Shown here piece by piece: positions 11,584 to 25,329 of a stretch of DNA of 64,000 nucleotides. A program made the translations under genes and the position numbers. The DNA is from Agelaius tricolor (Eukaryota; Chordata; Aves; Passeriformes; Icteridae), in contig JALJCS010000002.1 of assembly GCA_023055355.1 (NCBI GenBank), positions 76,775,001 through 76,839,000 of the forward strand, written 5' to 3'. The notes under the pieces are model-generated. The model was not told the DNA's origin, ran no database searches, and was given only the letters and a program-made list of their open reading frames with translations. Within the stretch, counting starts at the first letter, position 1, and each line of letters opens with the position of its first letter.

Positions 11584-14500
11584 CCCCCTGAAATAGAAAA
11601 CCAGCCAGGGGTATAAGCAACCTAACTCTATATATGGTGTATTTTAAAATTTCTCTCACTCTTTTGACATTTATGTCACTGATATTCCTGTGTGATTAGC
11701 GGCATGTATCAGGAGTTCAACTGTACTTGTTGGCTGGGATAAGTATGTTGCTTTTTCTGTGGAGAACATTAAGGTTTAAGTTTCTTTTACTGTTAGGGAT
11801 GGCAAAATAAAGTTCTCCATTACCATCTCAAGGGTTTACCTGCAAGTCTGTATGATACATCATTTTTCTTTCTCAGTTTTCTGCAGTTAACAAACGGAAC
11901 AGACATTTGCTCCCAGAGTACACCTAAAATATCTCCAGGTATTGGCACCTTACTACCAAAATCCACCTGATAGTCTTCTATAAGAAGAAGAATATTTTAC
12001 AGCTGTGGGAGAGACACAGTATGACTCCTGAGAGTGCTGGTTTGGCCAAAGTAAAGGAAACTTAATCCAGTGTTTGCATATCAAATGAAAGATGGCAAAG
12101 GATTTCTGGTGTGCTGGCCAAGACTCATGGTTTCATTGTGTTACATGCATTCCATCTGAATTAAAAATTCAAACATTTTTCCGTGCTGTACAATACTCAG
12201 TGCATGTAGCATTTTAATTTCCAAAGTGTTCCTTATAAGCATTAACCAAGTAAGCCACATAATATGCTTGTGGAATAGTTAATTGCATATTACTATCTTA
12301 TTTTGCTAATACCTGAGTTAAAGGCTAAGTCCTGAGGCTATTTGCCCCAGACTATGCATTAGCAGTATTAGAAACCATTCTCACAATCAATCACATGTAG
12401 GTTGAATATACTCTCTGGGATATTCAAATACTGAATGCAACTCAAAGAGCAGTGATGAAGCACCAAAAGTGCAGAAATTGTTCCAATAAGGAGCGCAGTT
12501 AGGAGCAGGCAGTTCTGACACAGCTTGGTTCATAACTAAGACCACTCAGGATTAAAAAACCCAATGAATTTTGCACATTCTCCAGAGAGATTCAGTCCTA
12601 CTTTCATACTTTGAAACATTAGTCATATACCCACTGCAGTAGACTCCACAAAAAAATGAGTTGGCAATGGATTTTTCCTGCTGTTTTTTTTCCTCTTTCT
12701 ATACAACACTCCAGTGACTCATATACTTAGGAAGTTTGTTCTAAGCCAGGAGTCAAGTGAGAGTCCCAGATACGATGCCCTCCTTCACCTAACATGATTA
12801 AAAAACAACATTTTTTGGGACACCCTCCTAGCCCAAAGGAGCTGGCAGTTCTGGGGGAGGAAAGACTTCATACGCCTTTCTGGATCTTTTGTAAAATTAA
12901 AGGAGATATGCATTCATTGTGTATCTATGTACTCTTTGCATATTTGTAAAGCCTGTCTTCAGTGGTGGAAAATAAACCTAAAGGTGACCACGGTTGATGT
13001 TTAGATCTCTGCTATTTCTCTATCATGTTAAAGGAAAGTAAAGTTAAAAAACTTTCTAAAATGAAGTGTTAGTTCTTATCACTGCCCTGTTTTCTGATGT
13101 AATGTTTCTATGCAGTCCCACAGCTCTGAGACAGAGACTTCCTGCACAGCATCACCTAGTGCTGTCTTCCAGGCCAGCAAGCACCCAGGACAAAATCACC
13201 CAGACATTTTCATCACTGCCAATTTGATGTTTGCAAAAGTGTTGCCGAGGGATTAACTTTAAATTGCTTTTGTAATAATTTTTCCATAGGGTATTGAAAG
13301 CCTATTGACATTAAAGACTGTAAGAGCTGATTCTGCTAACCAGTTTTTAAAGTATTTCTAGAGAACATGCATCCTGGGACAAGAGATAAAAAATGGGTCT
13401 GGGACAGAGCTGATTAATATTAATTTTTAAATATGTTGCAATATCACCTTTGTAATTGAACTGGTGCATATTTTGCTGTGTAGAATGAGATCCTTTCTAA
13501 GAAACTGAGTTAAGAATTCCTTCCTCTTGTGAGACCTTGTTTAAGATAACTTATTTATTAGTTTTTCAGTTATTCATGATAAACCAGAGTTCTTCAATTC
13601 CTGAATGAATTGTCTTTTCAGCAGCTGTAATCTGTTTTAGTTATCTGTGACATACCAAGCCAGGACTCACTGCTACTTTGGCAATGAAGTGCTGTATCAA
13701 ATACTCTCAGGAAATTCATTTCAGAGGTGCCAGCTCTCACCGCTGTCTATCCACAGAGCCAAAGTGCTTCAGCAGAGACTCAATCTCCCACTGTGCACAT
13801 GCAACTAGCCTGAACACCTCCTACTCAGCATTCACAGCACAGAGCTTCTCATGAAAGGGGTTTGTGAAGGAACAGCTTTTTGCACAGTTAACTTGGAGCC
13901 CAAGGGAGCAGCAGTTTGGGTTTTATGTGGGTACTCATAAAAAGACATGTGTCTGCTGGTGCCTGCTTCATCTTCCTTGGCTATGGCATGGCAGTAGGTC
14001 TGTCTCTAAGTGAGAACAGAACTTCTTCACCAAGGGAGAGGGATTATCTAGCCAGGAAGAATTCACTATCTGAGCAGCTCCGCTTCATAGCTGTAAATGA
14101 AAAAGCTGGGCACAAGAGTGCCATGGGCCAGATCTGACTAATGGACCATGAATTGGATTATGCACGCTCTGATAAGCCAAACTCTAAGCAAGAAATTTAG
14201 GAATATGTATTCTCAGCTTGAGGAGCAGAGCGCATTAGCTGCAAGATTATTCTGTAACCTCTAGGGAAGCAAATCTTCAGCTTCCTTCTCCTGCTTGAAG
14301 CCAATTTCTGCACAGAAAGTGACACAGAATTTATGGAACCTGAGAAATAGGTAGCAGGACCCTAATTCTGCAGGTTGTTAATGGAGCATTCCCTGGCATC
14401 AAAGGCAAGTCAGACTTGTTCCCTGCTCCAAAAAGTGCATATGCATTTTGTTTTGGATGAGGTACACAAAGAGCAGAGGGAGCAGACATTACCCAACCTA

Positions 14501-17500
14501 TTACCTGTTGAGCTACTTAGTAGAACACTGAAATTTCTCTTCTGAGATTTTTACTTTCAGGTGTATCAAAGATACAAGTTTGGCAGCTTTCTCTCACTTT
14601 CAGCTGTATTATGCTGACTTCATCATATCAAAATAACTACCCCCAGAATTACTGTATATTCATGTCTTAGCTGCAGAAAATGTGAGACTGAGCATCAGTA
14701 TGTGGTATATGAGTATGCAAATGAAAAGCTAAATGTGCTTGAGAGGCCTTTTAAAAGAACTGCAACCACTGTAAGAGAAAGAGTTATTTTTTCTCTTCAC
14801 ACCTTAAGAGGGCTGCAGTTGTTGGAGGGAGGAACTGAGGATAAAGTACCTGTGAGTGTATGAACATAAGGCTGTTGTTAAAAGACTGATTTGATGGATT
14901 CTCTGTCTCCCCATGTCCTGTGACAAACACCCCAGTATTTCATCCTTTCTAGAATACTTACCATCATGCTTAGCAGTTTCCATTTCCTCTGTGCTGCTTC
15001 TTTCTCCACTCAGCTTGTCCTCAGATCTCTGTCAATGCCTCTATTTCCATGGTAATGGGCCTGAAAGGAGCAAAGATGTAAAGAAAAAGAAGAGTGACTT
15101 CTAGGGAAGGGTCTATCTTCATAGTCTCCACATGTCATACATCATTTGCTGCTCTAAGCTTTTGTGCTAATGCACATATTTCAAATTTTATTTAAGGATG
15201 CAAGGTGTATGTGATTTCAGTAGTTTATTTAGTAAGTTAAGATGCAACTCTTCATATGTGATCGGGATATGGGGCTGGAAAAGTTAAGGCCTATCAAATG
15301 GTGAAAGATATATCTAGATGGCTACACAGGGAAGGCCTAGGAATAGCTTATAAAATTCTCTGAGTTCTCATTTTTGCTCTATCATTCTATGCTCTGTACT
15401 CCAGAAAATGACCTACTTTCTTTCTGCTGTCTTTACAATGACAATAATAATTTCTTCACAAAATGACTGCTGAGAATGAAATCATTAACTTTTAGAGGCC
15501 CTTGTATATACACTATCAAGCCACAATGAGTTGTTTTGACATAGTCCCTATGGATTTAGTATTATTTGAATCTTTATTATTAACATTAAATGAATTACAG
15601 TCAAGACAGTTTTTTTATTACATAATCTAGTAATAGTAATATAATAACACGGGAAAAATAATTGAAATGAATGATTTTGGCATCAGTATTTCATTTTTTT
15701 GCACTTCTGGTGTTTGATGTCTGATTCTGATATTGACATTATTTTGCTTCTGAAGACCTCAGTCTAAAGAGGCTAGAGTCTCACTTATATGTATTTTTTT
15801 CCCTTGAGCAGGAAGAGATTAATTTTAACACAATAAATTAGGATATGTTATACAGTACATTTAAGAAGCTAATTTGAATAATCACATTGCTTAATCAAAA
15901 TTTTATTCAAACCAGTGGGAGTCTTAAAGGAGTTAACATATATGGGTTTTAAGTCAGGTCCTTAGTATCTTTTCTACTAGATATTTGAACTTCATGTGTG
16001 CAGTCAAGGGGTAGCAGACACTTAAGAGTGAATCAAAAAGAAAGAAAATTAAAAGGAAAAAGATGTGTTGACTAAAGGTTCAGAAGCCCCTAAAGAATTA
16101 AGAAAATTGTTTTCTGCTTTCTAGGAGAGAAAATGCTAAGAAAATTTACTGTTTCAACTCTGTCCTAAAAGACTGCTCAGATGAGAGAGGTTTACTGAAA
16201 TAAAAAGAAGAATTTACACCTGGGCTATGAGGGATTCTTGGTGTTGACCACTCTCCAAAGATCTGAATGTATTGCTTTGTCACTCTTGAAATTGAATGGT
16301 CACAGATATAAGTCTTACACAAACTGATTATAGCTTTCATTCTGGAAGATGAAGGAGGCTGAGCATTTGAGCTTTTCTGTTTTCAGGTTCTTTTCATCTA
16401 CTACTCCCTTTCTCTTAGGGCCGTGGTGCATTTTCTGCATTAATGAAAATCATTCCCCTCTTCTGTGGCTTTAGAATAGAAAGAAACAATCGGAAGTAGA
16501 AGAAATGTGTTGTTAGCAACTTCTAAAATTAAATCTGTATTTTTTTTTGGCCCAATAGGATTCAGCTCAGAGTGTCCTGCTCTGTATGAGATCTTTTTCA
16601 TTGTGAAACAGCAGTCTGAGGAACCCAACAAACAGACCCTGGCTACACAAAAATAAGAAAAGAAGTTGGAAAATTACATTCTTTGAATGTCAGAGGAAAA
16701 AAATCTACACCACATAAAATTTCCTTTCTCCATTGTGTTTGATTAGCATATTAGAGTTCAGCCTACACCTGCTTTTCACCCTCCTTAATTTCAATTACAG
16801 TGTGCTCCTTTGTGTCACACCATTTATTGCTAAAGAAATCTGGTTCTAAGGATGTGCATGCAGCCAATTTATTCATTAGATATATTGTAGTGGAATTGAA
16901 TAAAAGGTTTTATTATCAATCTCCTTAATTTCCAGATAGGATTTAATGGAAATCAATATTAGAGAATGCATAATTGCTAAATCTTCTTAAATTAATAGAC
17001 TCATTCATTAAGCCCCCCAAAAATACTTAGCTGGTATTTCTTGTGACTTTCTCTAATTAATTAGCAAGTGGAAAATGATAGTGAGCAGTGCAGTGTTTGG
17101 CTGATATGGTGGAATCTGAAGACCAATCTTGAGGAAGAATTAATCTGGATATTTATATACAGTATTTCACCAGTAAGTTGATTGTAGGAGAATGCACTGC
17201 ATACGTAGACAAATGGTAGTTGTATGCTGATGGCTGGCAAAAAATCCTGTGCTCAGGAGATGGTTTCAAACAATTCAAGCTGGGACACATAGCCATATGT
17301 AGACACTAATGAATAGTAGTCAGTTTTAAAAGCTTTGGAATTAAATATAGTGCAATCTATCTGTATGAAACTGCTTGGCATGTATGCAGCATTTGCGAGA
17401 TTTTCCTTTCTGCCTAACTAGGCAAGTTCTCTGGGCCAGAAACAAAGGAAAAAAGAAAGCACTAAAAGAGCCTGGAAGAGAAAAGCAAATGATGAAAGGG

Positions 17501-18299
17501 TCTACAGTGAAGTGTGTTATCTGTAGGAGCTGTAGGTATTACATCTCCCCAGAATGGAAATCTTGGGGAAAGGAATACACTCATGAGTGCAGATACTAGT
17601 ATATTGCCAGCCTCTATTGACTCCTGTGGGCTTCAGCAGTTACTGGTCACCTCCTCCAGAGAACCTGTCGGTGATATCTCAGTGGGGTTTAGACTGAGCC
17701 TGGGATTTCCAAAGTCACAGCACAAGCTGGTAGGAGAGAACCTTGTCACTAGTGAACTTGTAAGCTACTCTACTTTTAGCTTGGAGCTATCTAAACAAAC
17801 AAAACCAAGGGTACACTGAACCCTCCAAGAAAAGTCCTTCTGGCCAGTAGCTTTTTAATCTCAAGTCAGACACATTCCTTCTTTTTGCATTTCCAGCATG
17901 GTTCCATACTTTATTATGTTTAATGCGTGTAAGTTATGCTTACTGTGACTGAGCAACAGAACATGCAGATGTGTACTCATAGGCACTGGACATGGGTGAG
18001 TCTGGCTCCTTCACACTTGCCAGACAAGTGGTAAGAGAGGAGAAGGAGACTCACTCCCACCTGACAAAGGCTCTCATATTTCTCCTCTCTGGCATGTGTC
18101 AGGATCCGATTACTAAGGCTCTTAAGAATTTCCTCTGCCTGAATTAAGGTGCAAATGAGACTGTAATATATGGTAGGGATAATTCCTGCTATTAATGTAT
18201 GGTATAAAATATTGCAAAATCCAAACCATGTCTTTTGACCACCCTGGCTGGGAGCAGCTGTCTTATTTAGATTCAACTAGTTCCCTGGACACAAGTTAA
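11584..18299. other. Noncoding stretch without supported genes or transposons
   Basis: About 6.7 kb of AT-rich DNA. No CR1, LTR or SINE could be recognised, and no exon with matching splice signals stood out. The absence of young repeats over this length is itself a mild hint of constraint (12150-12400 and 13200-13650 read like low-repeat AT-rich noncoding DNA), but a cross-species alignment would be needed to say so. Confidence 0.4.
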
Positions 18300-18804
18300 G
18301 ATAATGATCGATGCCTTAATGTAAGAATAGAAGCTTCCAGAGTGATGATCACCAGTTTCCCAGTTTCCCAAGTTGTCGGGAGCCATCCAAGAGCGATAAT
18401 CACCTTGCTGATTGCGTCTATCAAGGTAGTCAGCAGTGCCACCCTGATGCATCTGAATACACCGCTTCCGGAGCCAATTGACACCAATGGCACACCTGGG
18501 CTTGGCCTATGTTCACCTCTGCACATGGAAAGAAACAGAGATGCATATGAAGAGACACAAAGGAAATTTGGTCATCTTTGCCTCGGGCAGAATGAACTGT
18601 ATAAAACCTCGCTGCGCAAAGCTGCAAGCATGAACAAGGGGGACTCTGACACTCAGAGGTCAGATCCAGGTTCACCCGGCGCCAGTCCTGGGCTCGATGC
18701 TGACTCTTTGACTGTGCTGGTTTCGAAGACTGAACTTTGGTCTCGCAGATAAATTAATAAATCTTTGCTAATTTTTTTTATAATTTTGGCTCACGATTTG
18801 ATCA
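18300..18804 (+). mobile_element. LTR-like unit of an endogenous retrovirus (plus strand)
   Basis: Seen: a relatively GC-rich segment with TATAAAA at 18600-18606 and AATAAA at 18756-18761, 150 nt apart. That is the usual U3-R-U5 spacing of a retroviral LTR. A plausible 5' start is TGTCGGGAGCC at 18374, but sequence upstream to about 18300 may also belong. A plausible end is ...TTTGATCA at 18804 or ...TTATAACA at 18813. I found no convincing target-site duplication, so the ends are approximate. No internal retroviral sequence follows; the next sequence is a second LTR-like unit on the opposite strand. The 136-codon plus frame through it is not considered a gene. Confidence 0.5.
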
Positions 18805-18821
18805 TTTATAACAAGACCATA

Positions 18822-19470
18822 TGCTGGTGGCAATAGTATGGCTTTTATTTGATAGTAAATAGGAGGGAGAGAGAGAGAGGAAGAAAGAAAAATAGTGGGG
18901 GGGACAGAAAGAGAGTAACAGGGAGAATAAGGAAAATATCACCACTCCATGGATCCCAATGATGCTCCAGTGATCCTCTCCAACTGGTCTTCCTTGTAGT
19001 GAAGGTCCCTCTGCAAAGCACAGAATCTGATGGGTTAATATACACTCAGGCCAGGTAGGAAAATCCAGGCACCTCCCTGGGGGGGAGGAATTTCCCATTG
19101 TGTCTTACAACAGACTCCACATTTGCTGCATCCCGTGCAGTCCTGTGGTGCAAGGCTTCAGGAATGACTCTGGGGGCACTTCAGAGAGGCTTTTGCTGGA
19201 TTAAGGCACCCCTTCAGCTGCCCCTTATGTGAATGGGGCCCATGGATGTGGCCTTCCCAAGGCTGGGGGTTCCATAGCCAGTTTGTGTAAGGGAGGATGG
19301 CTTCACTGCCCCTGAGCAGAGGTTGCAACACAAGGAGACTTCCTCCCCCCACCTTGGTTGGGGGGTAATCTGTGCAAACCTGCTCCCAGAAAATGGGTCT
19401 GTGGGCTATGGCCTCCCCCACCCTGAAGCAAGGCAAAGATGATTTTTAGCATGGCTTCTGGGTTTGGCTC
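18822..19470 (-). mobile_element. LTR-like unit of an endogenous retrovirus (minus strand)
   Basis: Seen on the minus strand: a GC-rich U3-like region (about 19470-19050), a TATA-like element GTATATTAA at about 19043-19035, a CT-repeat-rich stretch (GAGA on the plus strand, 18865-18890), then AATAAA at 18849-18844. The unit ends near CACCAGCA at 18822. The TATA to poly(A)-signal distance is about 190 nt, typical of an LTR. The composition differs sharply from the AT-rich surroundings. The 5' boundary is uncertain. No clear target-site duplication was found, and no internal gag/pol/env region is attached. Confidence 0.45.
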
Positions 19471-19638
19471 ACATTCTTCTTCTTGTTTACTTGTTTGTTT
19501 GAGGTGACTGAAGAATGGGTTTTCCTTTTAGGCAATCTCAACAGTTTGACTTTCAGTCCAAAGTCTTGATCAGGCATCTTCAGGGAGGCTTCTTAGGCTG
19601 TAAATTCTTTATATGGTTTTTGTTATAATGAGCAAAAC

Positions 19639-19694
19639 TTGAGGCATAAACTATTGCAGTCCCTGTTTGAGGCATAAACTATTGCAGTCCCTGG
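19639..19694. repeat. Near-perfect 28-bp tandem duplication
   Basis: Two copies of a 28-bp unit beginning TTGAGGCATAAACTATTGCA lie head to tail at 19639-19666 and 19667-19694. They are identical except possibly for the last base. This is a recent local duplication of unknown function. Confidence 0.95.
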
Positions 19695-22600
19695 CAGCAT
19701 GGCAACAGAGAAACTGAAACTGCTGCCAGCTGTACTGGGCTCTGTGCTGTCCTTGCTCTGCTGTCTTGCTATACCTCACCTAGGTAGTACCTTTATTGTT
19801 CTCCCTACAAACAAAGTGAAATGCTATTACACTCCTGATCTGAGATGGAACAAGGTGTAGAGAAAAACAAAACACTTCCAGCATGAGGACATGAGTTTCA
19901 TCACAGAGTCAGCAGGCATTTTGGTGTCTGACTAGGAGCAGTGATACTGAAATAATGTGGCTACCTTTCTGTGAATTGCCTTGGGATAACACAATTTCAA
20001 GTCTTGAAATACAGCTAAGATCACACTGACTAGCAAAGAAGAAACAGGTTTGAGGAACTCTGTGTCACCCTTACAGTGCCCATCATTGAAGAGATCTGTA
20101 GCTGTGATACAGATCAGCTTCCTAACATTTATTCTCCTCTATCCACTGGACATGTCCAATCTGAGGGGCCAAGGACATTTCCTGAATGCATGCTGTGACA
20201 AGGCTCAGGTATCTATCTCCTGTGGTTTGTTTCCTCTTGAAAAAAAGCCTGATAGCACTGGTGGGGAGAGGATTAACAAACCTCTGGGGGCTCAAGACTG
20301 CAGGGTACTTCATGGATTATATCTATGCTGCATTTCAGATACCATCACCGACTCTCCAAATGCCAGCACTACTTAAAACACTACTGTTCAGAATAAGCCT
20401 ACTAAAACCAGTGACAGGCACTGAGCAGTTTAGTTCAGGAGCTGATTATTCTTTGCCAATATGTATGAAACTCAGGTTTGGCTATTATGTATCTCCTAGA
20501 CAGGCACATGCCATTGTTTTTGAACTACTTTTTTTTTGCCCGGTCAAAATGTTTCAGCTTTTTTGTCTGATCATTGGTTTGATATTTATTACCTACTCTT
20601 TCAGCCTGGTACTGTTTTTCTGTTTGGGCTAAATACTGATTACTCATTTCTTATTTTTTTCCATATTTTTACTTTTTCCAATAAACTGCTCATTATAATG
20701 TACAGAAACTCTCTTCATGTTAAAGGATTGATTTGTTTGTAATTGAGTCTGTTGGAGGGAGCTAATATTAGCATTTGTGTTTTGGTGTATACCCCATGAA
20801 TTTTGAAAGATCTTTTAATGGACACACACCAAGATCCTTTCCATTTCAACTGAATCAATTTTGAGCCCTGTGTCTCAGTGTTTGCCACAGCTCAAACATA
20901 AAGTGAACAAAAATCCCAAAAGTAACATCAGCAGTAAAATTCTGGGATATAAGCAGCAGTGTGAGATAGCAATAGAAAAACAGATTAACTGTTTCAGATT
21001 AACAGCTGAGGGTACCTTTGTTGCCATTACACTAGATCTGTATGAGATTATTTTTTAAAATCACGCTGATTTCCCGTTCTGCTCCAGAATTCTTCTAAGG
21101 ATACATGAAAATGAACCTAGCAGTTGTGCTTGCTTTTCAGGATGGTGATAATTTTTTTCATATCTATCTATAGCTTAGTTGCTTTACAGAAAAGCCTGAG
21201 GTGGAATATAGTCAGGAGTGTCACCATCCTCTGCACCAGATTCTCAGGTGATTTATTGAAGTGTAGATCTGATCCAATGTTTCTGCCATGAATTATACTG
21301 CATTAGGCATTTGGCATCATAAATGTTACTGATTCTTTTGATCAGTGACTGTCAGCATAATTCTGAATAGTGCCTACTTAGGAAAACCTTCACATATCTC
21401 AAAGTATCAAAAAATACCATGTCCAAGTCCCTTGTGTGTTTTTGTATTTCCTTTCAAGCCTTCTGAGAGCCCACCGGTTTTGGAACTGTAATGAATCTTA
21501 TAAATATTCCCTTCAGCTTATTCTTTTATGGCATAAAGGCTTGTCCATAAATTGATGATTAAAAAAGTGAGAATAAAAGGTATCATCATCAAAAGATAAT
21601 AGTTCCTCTCTTTTTTGGTTTTTCAGCCCTTAAATAATATATAAATTACTTGTACATTAGTTTAACAATCATCTAATTCTATAACTAATAAACAAGAGTA
21701 AAACACACATTCCTTTAAAAATAAATACAATTCTACAAATTTTATGACATAAAGAAGGCATTTTGTATTTTTTAACTCTTATCATTTTCTCCACATGCAA
21801 TGTACCTGGTACCATTCTCTTAACAAACTTTTCATTAAATTCCTTTGCAAATAGGTCTGTTAAGCTCATCTGCAATTGTGCTGGCATTTAGATTCAAGAG
21901 AGTGCTAAACAGGCTGCCTAGTGCAAAGCTTCCCAGACTTTGAATAGACATAAGAATAGTTTCAGCAACAGACTCTGAAAAAGAGAGTATGGCCCCAAGT
22001 GTGTTAAAGATTAGTACTAATGCCAGAGGAGAAGATGGCTCCTGCTTCAAAGTATTTTTAAGTAAGGTATTGCATAAGAGATAAAAAATAGAAGTAGGTT
22101 CAGTGCGTAGAAGTTAGATCAGGGAAACCGATGAGACTATGCTCATCCATATCATAGACACTGCTCCAGTCCACCAGACTTCCAACACCAAAAATACTGA
22201 AAGATTGGTTAAATTTCAGGAGAAAATTTCAATTTAATAGAAGTAGCAGATTTTTTATGAAGTCAAAGTAATAAACATGATTAAGTTTAACTACAACAGT
22301 TGCTGATATTGCCAAAAAAGTCAAGAAGACTTTCCCTTAGGTTAGATGTGCCACAGGGATGGGTAGTCACGTTAGGTTTGGTCTGTTGAAGCTTTAGAAA
22401 AGTGGCTGAATTGCAAGCTGATTTCTGCTGGCATTGCAGAAAGGAAGAATATCCCATCAATTCATCCTGAATGAGGACTTGTGCTGTAAAGTGACAGATC
22501 ATCAATATTTTGGAAAAAACCCCTCATAATTAATTGACTATTTTATTATAAAATACATTTTTTGAAAATCTAATATTTAATTGTGATATTGTGGTAATTC

Positions 22601-25329
22601 TTTTTATCATAATTTATGGAGAAGAATTTGATTGCACATTTTTACAGATGGGACCTGCACATCTTGGCTGCCAAGAACGTTGCCTTCTAACACTGTACAA
22701 AATGTGGCAATTCTTTTTTCGAGTGAGCTTGTCATTTCTGGCATTAAAAAATATGTTTATTAGCTGATATGATTTTCTGTTTTGTTTTGGTATAAAAAAT
22801 CTGGTTTTCAATTTGAGAAATAAAATTGTTACGTAGATTATTTTGCAATAGCATTATAGAAGAAAAGGAAAACCTATGGCTTTCAATCAAGCTACTAATT
22901 TTTGGGATTTTTTTTAGTAAATGCAACCTGATTTTAAGGTTTATTATTTTTTTAACATTAAAAAATGATAGCACATTTGTACTTTTTTCCTTCACCATAA
23001 ACACATCATTCCATATGCTGGCTCTGATTTGTGGTTTTCAGAACATATAATCACCTTCTATTCTTTCAAGTGAATGCAGTCAACCCCTGTGTAGAATAAT
23101 GCTTTCACTCCTCTGGAAGATGCAATTGGCAATTTTCATTATTTTGCAACTGTAAGGGTACAGAATTGGAAATTAATGTTTTTAAGATAGGGGAGCTCAG
23201 GTTTATTATTTCTTTATATATGAGTAAAAGTTTTTTTAAAATTGTATTTTAATTGCCCTGTCACTTCTCGTTTGAAGTGACACAACCTTCTAATAGATAT
23301 GTATAAAATGTTGCAAAACAAAACCTGTCATTTCCTGAGTAATGTGGCTTTTAGAATGCCTTTAAATAATGTGTTTTATACACTTAAAAATCCATCCAAA
23401 TAGATCAATCAGTTCTGTTTATTGCTTTGATAAACTTTATGAGTCTAGGCTTCAGATAAAGCTCAAGGAGATGAAGGTAGAATGGTTTTCTACCTGTTAA
23501 TGTTGTGTTTATTTGTTCCATTTCTTCTGGTCTAAGCTGAATAGACAGGACAAGCAAGCAAATAATATAGACAAAAGATTTTCTTAATTTCTCTGGTAGC
23601 CAGAAATTTGGATGAAATTTTTGTGCTGATACACTGTTTCAGATATGACTACTTGTGTGTGTATGCTCACTGAAACTGAAATTCTTGTCTGTTGCTCATT
23701 ATTGCTATTTGTAGAATTAAACTTTACAAAACAGCAATGCCACTGAAGTAGACTGGGATCATGTGGTTTGTGTCTCTAGTTAAATCCTGGCTCCATGGTA
23801 GATCAACCGAGACCTCTGACATGGCAAAGTGCATCCAAACCATGGATGCTGGGACTCTGGCACTTCAGCCCAGGACAGGTGGAGTCAGAAATCCCTGTAT
23901 GCTGGTCTTGAAGGAGCCTATATGGAGGTCTTTCTGAAAAGCACCAGAGTAACAACTGGAGAGAAGGGACATCAGGATCTCCAGGTCTCTAACCCGTCGC
24001 TAACCTGCTGGGATCTGTGGCTACCAGAAGATGGCTTGGGAATGGGGGAACTGAAATCATCCTACCATTATCTCAGTGGAGTGCAGATCTGTCTGAAAAT
24101 ATGGGATACTGAGGTGATCCAGGAAACTGGGGGAAAACTTCTTTGCCCTGCATCAATTTTTGTTAAACAATATATTTCTGACAAAACATATTGGGCTAAG
24201 CAACATTTTTCCATGAAATTAATTTAATCAGAAAGTAGCTAATTAGCTATGGTTTTAAATTAAAAAAAAACCAGAGCTACCTTTTGTGAAATGGAGAAGC
24301 ATCAGAATCCAGTCAATAAAACACATGCATTGTATTACTGAACACTGCAGTTCTCAACACTTAGGATAACAATGTTGAAATTCTGCAGATATCTGAATAC
24401 ATAATTCTTATCTAAATAGGTGGAATTTTCAAGTCAAAATCTGGCCTTGAAATTCCAGACACCTAGGACTTGGTGGTCCTGCTGTGAATACGTGCTTTTG
24501 TAAAAGGTAGGAAGAACATGCATCTTAAATCTCCTTTATGAAGGCTAGAGCACTAAGGCACTCAGGTTTCTCCATCAAAAATGAGGAAGAGGTATATGTC
24601 TTCCAGAACTAGTTTCTCACAAAGGATTAGGAGCTAAGTCAGGCCACAGAAAGATTTTTGACTTTACTTTGTAACCTTAACCCCAAATACTTTCATGGAG
24701 CTGGCTATGGCTGCCAAAGTAGGAGGTTACAGACAGACTAAGAACTTAGGTTGCATGAGGCTTGGCTTCAATTCCTTCCTCTCCTATTTGAATTTAATCA
24801 TGGATTTCCCAAGATGACTTCTCAGTCATAGTTTCAGTTTTTCAGTGTGCCACAGAGTGAGCAAAGGAACACAGCTCTCCATCTAGGTGGCCATGGCCAA
24901 GATGGGACATCAGGATTACAATCAGTCTAGAATAAAATACTAGCAGTACTAACAGTATTCACCTGAGCAACAGTAAATTTAGAAATAGAGAGTGGAGCCT
25001 GTCTTCTCACTTCGTAGCAATGATATAATCACTGAATACTTGATATAGTTAAATAGTTAAGGGAAGGAGAAATACCACCAGTCTTTTGGAGAGGCTGCTT
25101 TTCAGTATTTGTCATCTGGCAACACCTATTTATTGAATCATGTTCTGCAAGTGACATGACCATGAGTCCAAGCAACTTGGCAGGTGTCAGAAGGTTTGCC
25201 TCTCTCCTAAGAAGTGTAAGGGATTAGGAAGTCCTAGTGTATTCCAAAGTACCCTTAGAAGACCTGGAGCCATTTACCAGTGAACACTTTTGTCCACCTA
25301 GTCTTTAGATTGACAAATGGAAGATCTCC
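19695..25329. other. Noncoding stretch without supported genes
   Basis: About 5.6 kb of mostly AT-rich DNA. The segment 23750-24140 is GC-richer and holds a 132-codon plus frame, but no splice signals or recognisable domain support it; it may be an unrecognised old repeat. A 148-codon plus frame at 20186-20632 is also judged random. Confidence 0.4.

Noticed and set aside
11219..11659. Long Lys/Arg/Glu frame (plus) and Phe/Leu/Ser frame (minus)
   Set aside because: They are translations of the GGAAA/GAAAA microsatellite.
18342..18752. 136-codon plus-strand frame
   Set aside because: It lies across an LTR-like unit, running through its TATA box to just before the poly(A) signal, and has no recognisable domain.
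20186..20632. 148-codon plus-strand frame with a hydrophobic C-terminus
   Set aside because: No splice or promoter context, and the hydrophobic end is explained by T-rich DNA.
23829..24227. 132-codon plus-strand frame in a GC-richer patch
   Set aside because: No domain or clear splice signals. It may be an unrecognised old repeat rather than a gene.
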